DNA from: Hirschia sp. | Lineage (GTDB): Bacteria > Pseudomonadota > Alphaproteobacteria > Caulobacterales > Hyphomonadaceae | Assembly (NCBI GenBank): GCA_002709235.1 | Contig: PAQI01000010.1 | Location: forward strand, 44,666-77,670 | Reading direction: 5' to 3' | DNA: 33,005 nt | Shown here: one piece after another, positions 32,197-33,005 of the stretch | Layout: each line of letters starts with the position of its first letter | Position numbering within the stretch: position 1 is the first letter of the stretch | The notes under the pieces: generated by a model | Databases searched by the model: none | Seen by the model: only the letters and a program-made list of their open reading frames with translations | Told to the model about the DNA's origin: nothing | Position numbers and translations under genes: made by a program

Positions 32197-33005
32197 ATGA
32201 CCAAGGTTTCCGAACGCTACTCACTCGAGGCGATCAAGGCACGCGCGGATGCTGCGGCCAGATCCGGTGCATTTGTGTGGACTGCGCCGCATGTCGAGGC
32301 GGACCTGTCGCGTCAGGCGCTGGATGGCGATGATGTATCCGCACTGATGGCAAAGGCGAAGGCGCAAGGGCTGCCTGAAGCGATCAAGACATTGTTTGCA
32401 GGTGAGGTCATCAACGGGTCTGAAAATCGTCCGGCATTGCATTGGGCGTTGCGTGGAAATGCTGATCACCTGGCCAAGGCGGCTGAGTTTACCAAACAGG
32501 CCGAGGATGCGGCGGCATTTGCGACCAAGGTGCGCGCCGGTGGGCTGGGTTTTGAGGTCAAGACCATCCTGCATATCGGGATCGGTGGATCGGATCTTGG
32601 GCCGCGCCTGATCTGGGATGCACTGCGTCCGCATGGCCATACAAGGCCCGACATTCGTTTTGTGGCCAATATCGACCCGGCGGACTTCATCGAGGCGACA
32701 GAGGGCCTTGATGCGTCTTCGACGCTGGTGATCGTGGTGTCCAAGAGCTTCATGACGCCTGAGACCAAGGCCAATGCGCAGCTGGCGCGTGACTGGCTGA
32801 TCGCTGAACTGGGCGAAGACAAGCTCAATGCGCATATGGCGGCTGTCTCCTCTGCGCCGGATCTGGCGCAGGCATGGGGCGCACCGGCGGACCGCATCTT
32901 CCCGATGGATTCGGCGATTGGCGGGCGCTATTCGGTGTGGTCATCGGTGGGGCTGTCGCTTCAGATCGCGCTGGGCGGGGATGTCTGGGAGGCGTTTCTG
33001 GCGGG
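32197..33005 (+). CDS. pgi: Glucose-6-phosphate isomerase (5' part; continues past the window)
   Basis: Pgi interconverts glucose-6-phosphate and fructose-6-phosphate. About 269 codons are present from the ATG at 32197, which has an AAGGGA ribosome site. The frame remains open to the end of the window, so the gene is truncated only by the window edge. Recognisable parts are LFAGEVINGSENRPALHWALRG, ILHIGIGGSDLGPRL and VVSKSFMTPETKANAQLARDWL (the sugar-phosphate-binding SKxxxTxET motif). FPMDSAIGGRYSVWSSVGLS is the first family signature. The order and spacing match full-length bacterial Pgi of about 520-550 residues. Confidence 0.94.
   Translation, partial: MTKVSERYSLEAIKARADAAARSGAFVWTAPHVEADLSRQALDGDDVSALMAKAKAQGLPEAIKTLFAGEVINGSENRPALHWALRGNADHLAKAAEFTKQAEDAAAFATKVRAGGLGFEVKTILHIGIGGSDLGPRLIWDALRPHGHTRPDIRFVANIDPADFIEATEGLDASSTLVIVVSKSFMTPETKANAQLARDWLIAELGEDKLNAHMAAVSSAPDLAQAWGAPADRIFPMDSAIGGRYSVWSSVGLSLQIALGGDVWEAFLA

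Noticed and set aside
1-33005. CRISPR array, tRNA, rRNA, transposase or prophage genes
   Set aside because: I looked for regular spaced repeats, tRNA-like cloverleaf ends, transposase motifs and phage structural genes and saw none. The repeats found are single pairs.

Overview
This window is a piece of an alphaproteobacterial chromosome. The strongest clue is the gene order ctaC-ctaD-ctaB-small CoxF-like protein-ctaG-ctaE-DUF983-SURF1-thrC-M16 peptidase, which is typical of that class. A Tad pilus gene, tldD next to ctaC, and GC-rich coding sequence with several TTG starts fit a Caulobacterales/Hyphomonadales/Maricaulales-type bacterium. The family assignment is inference, because no rRNA or other phylogenetic marker is present.

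Region by region: (1) 1-4920 holds the end of a tad pilus locus (tadC on the plus strand, a TadD-like TPR lipoprotein on the minus strand). The two are separated by about 3 kb of accessory DNA: an Ala/Pro-rich hypothetical, an AT-rich gene for a membrane-anchored, possibly OmpA-like protein, a short hairpin repeat and a FitAB/VapBC-type toxin-antitoxin pair. (2) 5056-9934 holds pepA and an NlpC/P60 hydrolase. Between them lie a DUF805 membrane protein, a Tat/lipoprotein amidohydrolase bracketed by an ~80-bp direct repeat, and a small MarR regulator. (3) 9935-10527 is a compact unit: a GIY-YIG nuclease gene enclosed by two copies of a ~103-bp double-hairpin repeat whose stems show compensatory base changes. 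(4) 10541-21663 holds tldD and the aa3-type cytochrome c oxidase operon with its assembly factors, running by overlaps or short gaps into thrC and an M16 peptidase.

(5) 21754-25170 holds an EAL phosphodiesterase, an isochorismatase-fold protein lacking the catalytic cysteine, a VOC protein, a YqgE/AlgH protein and a Prx5-type peroxiredoxin. (6) 25312-28248 holds a stomatin/NfeD pair, RNase HI and a PaaG-like crotonase. (7) 28292-33005 holds a degenerate EAL-like protein, an Hpt phosphotransfer protein, NAD kinase, a possible outer-membrane protein, a lipoprotein cytochrome c and the 5' part of pgi.

The window is mostly housekeeping and respiration. The oxidase block supplies subunits I-III, heme O synthesis (ctaB), CuB insertion (ctaG) and heme a handling (SURF1). 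No heme A synthase gene (ctaA) is visible here. The most unusual material is the repeat-enclosed GIY-YIG unit, the direct-repeat-bracketed amidohydrolase and the AT-rich island inside the tad locus. No tRNA, rRNA, CRISPR array, insertion sequence or prophage was seen.
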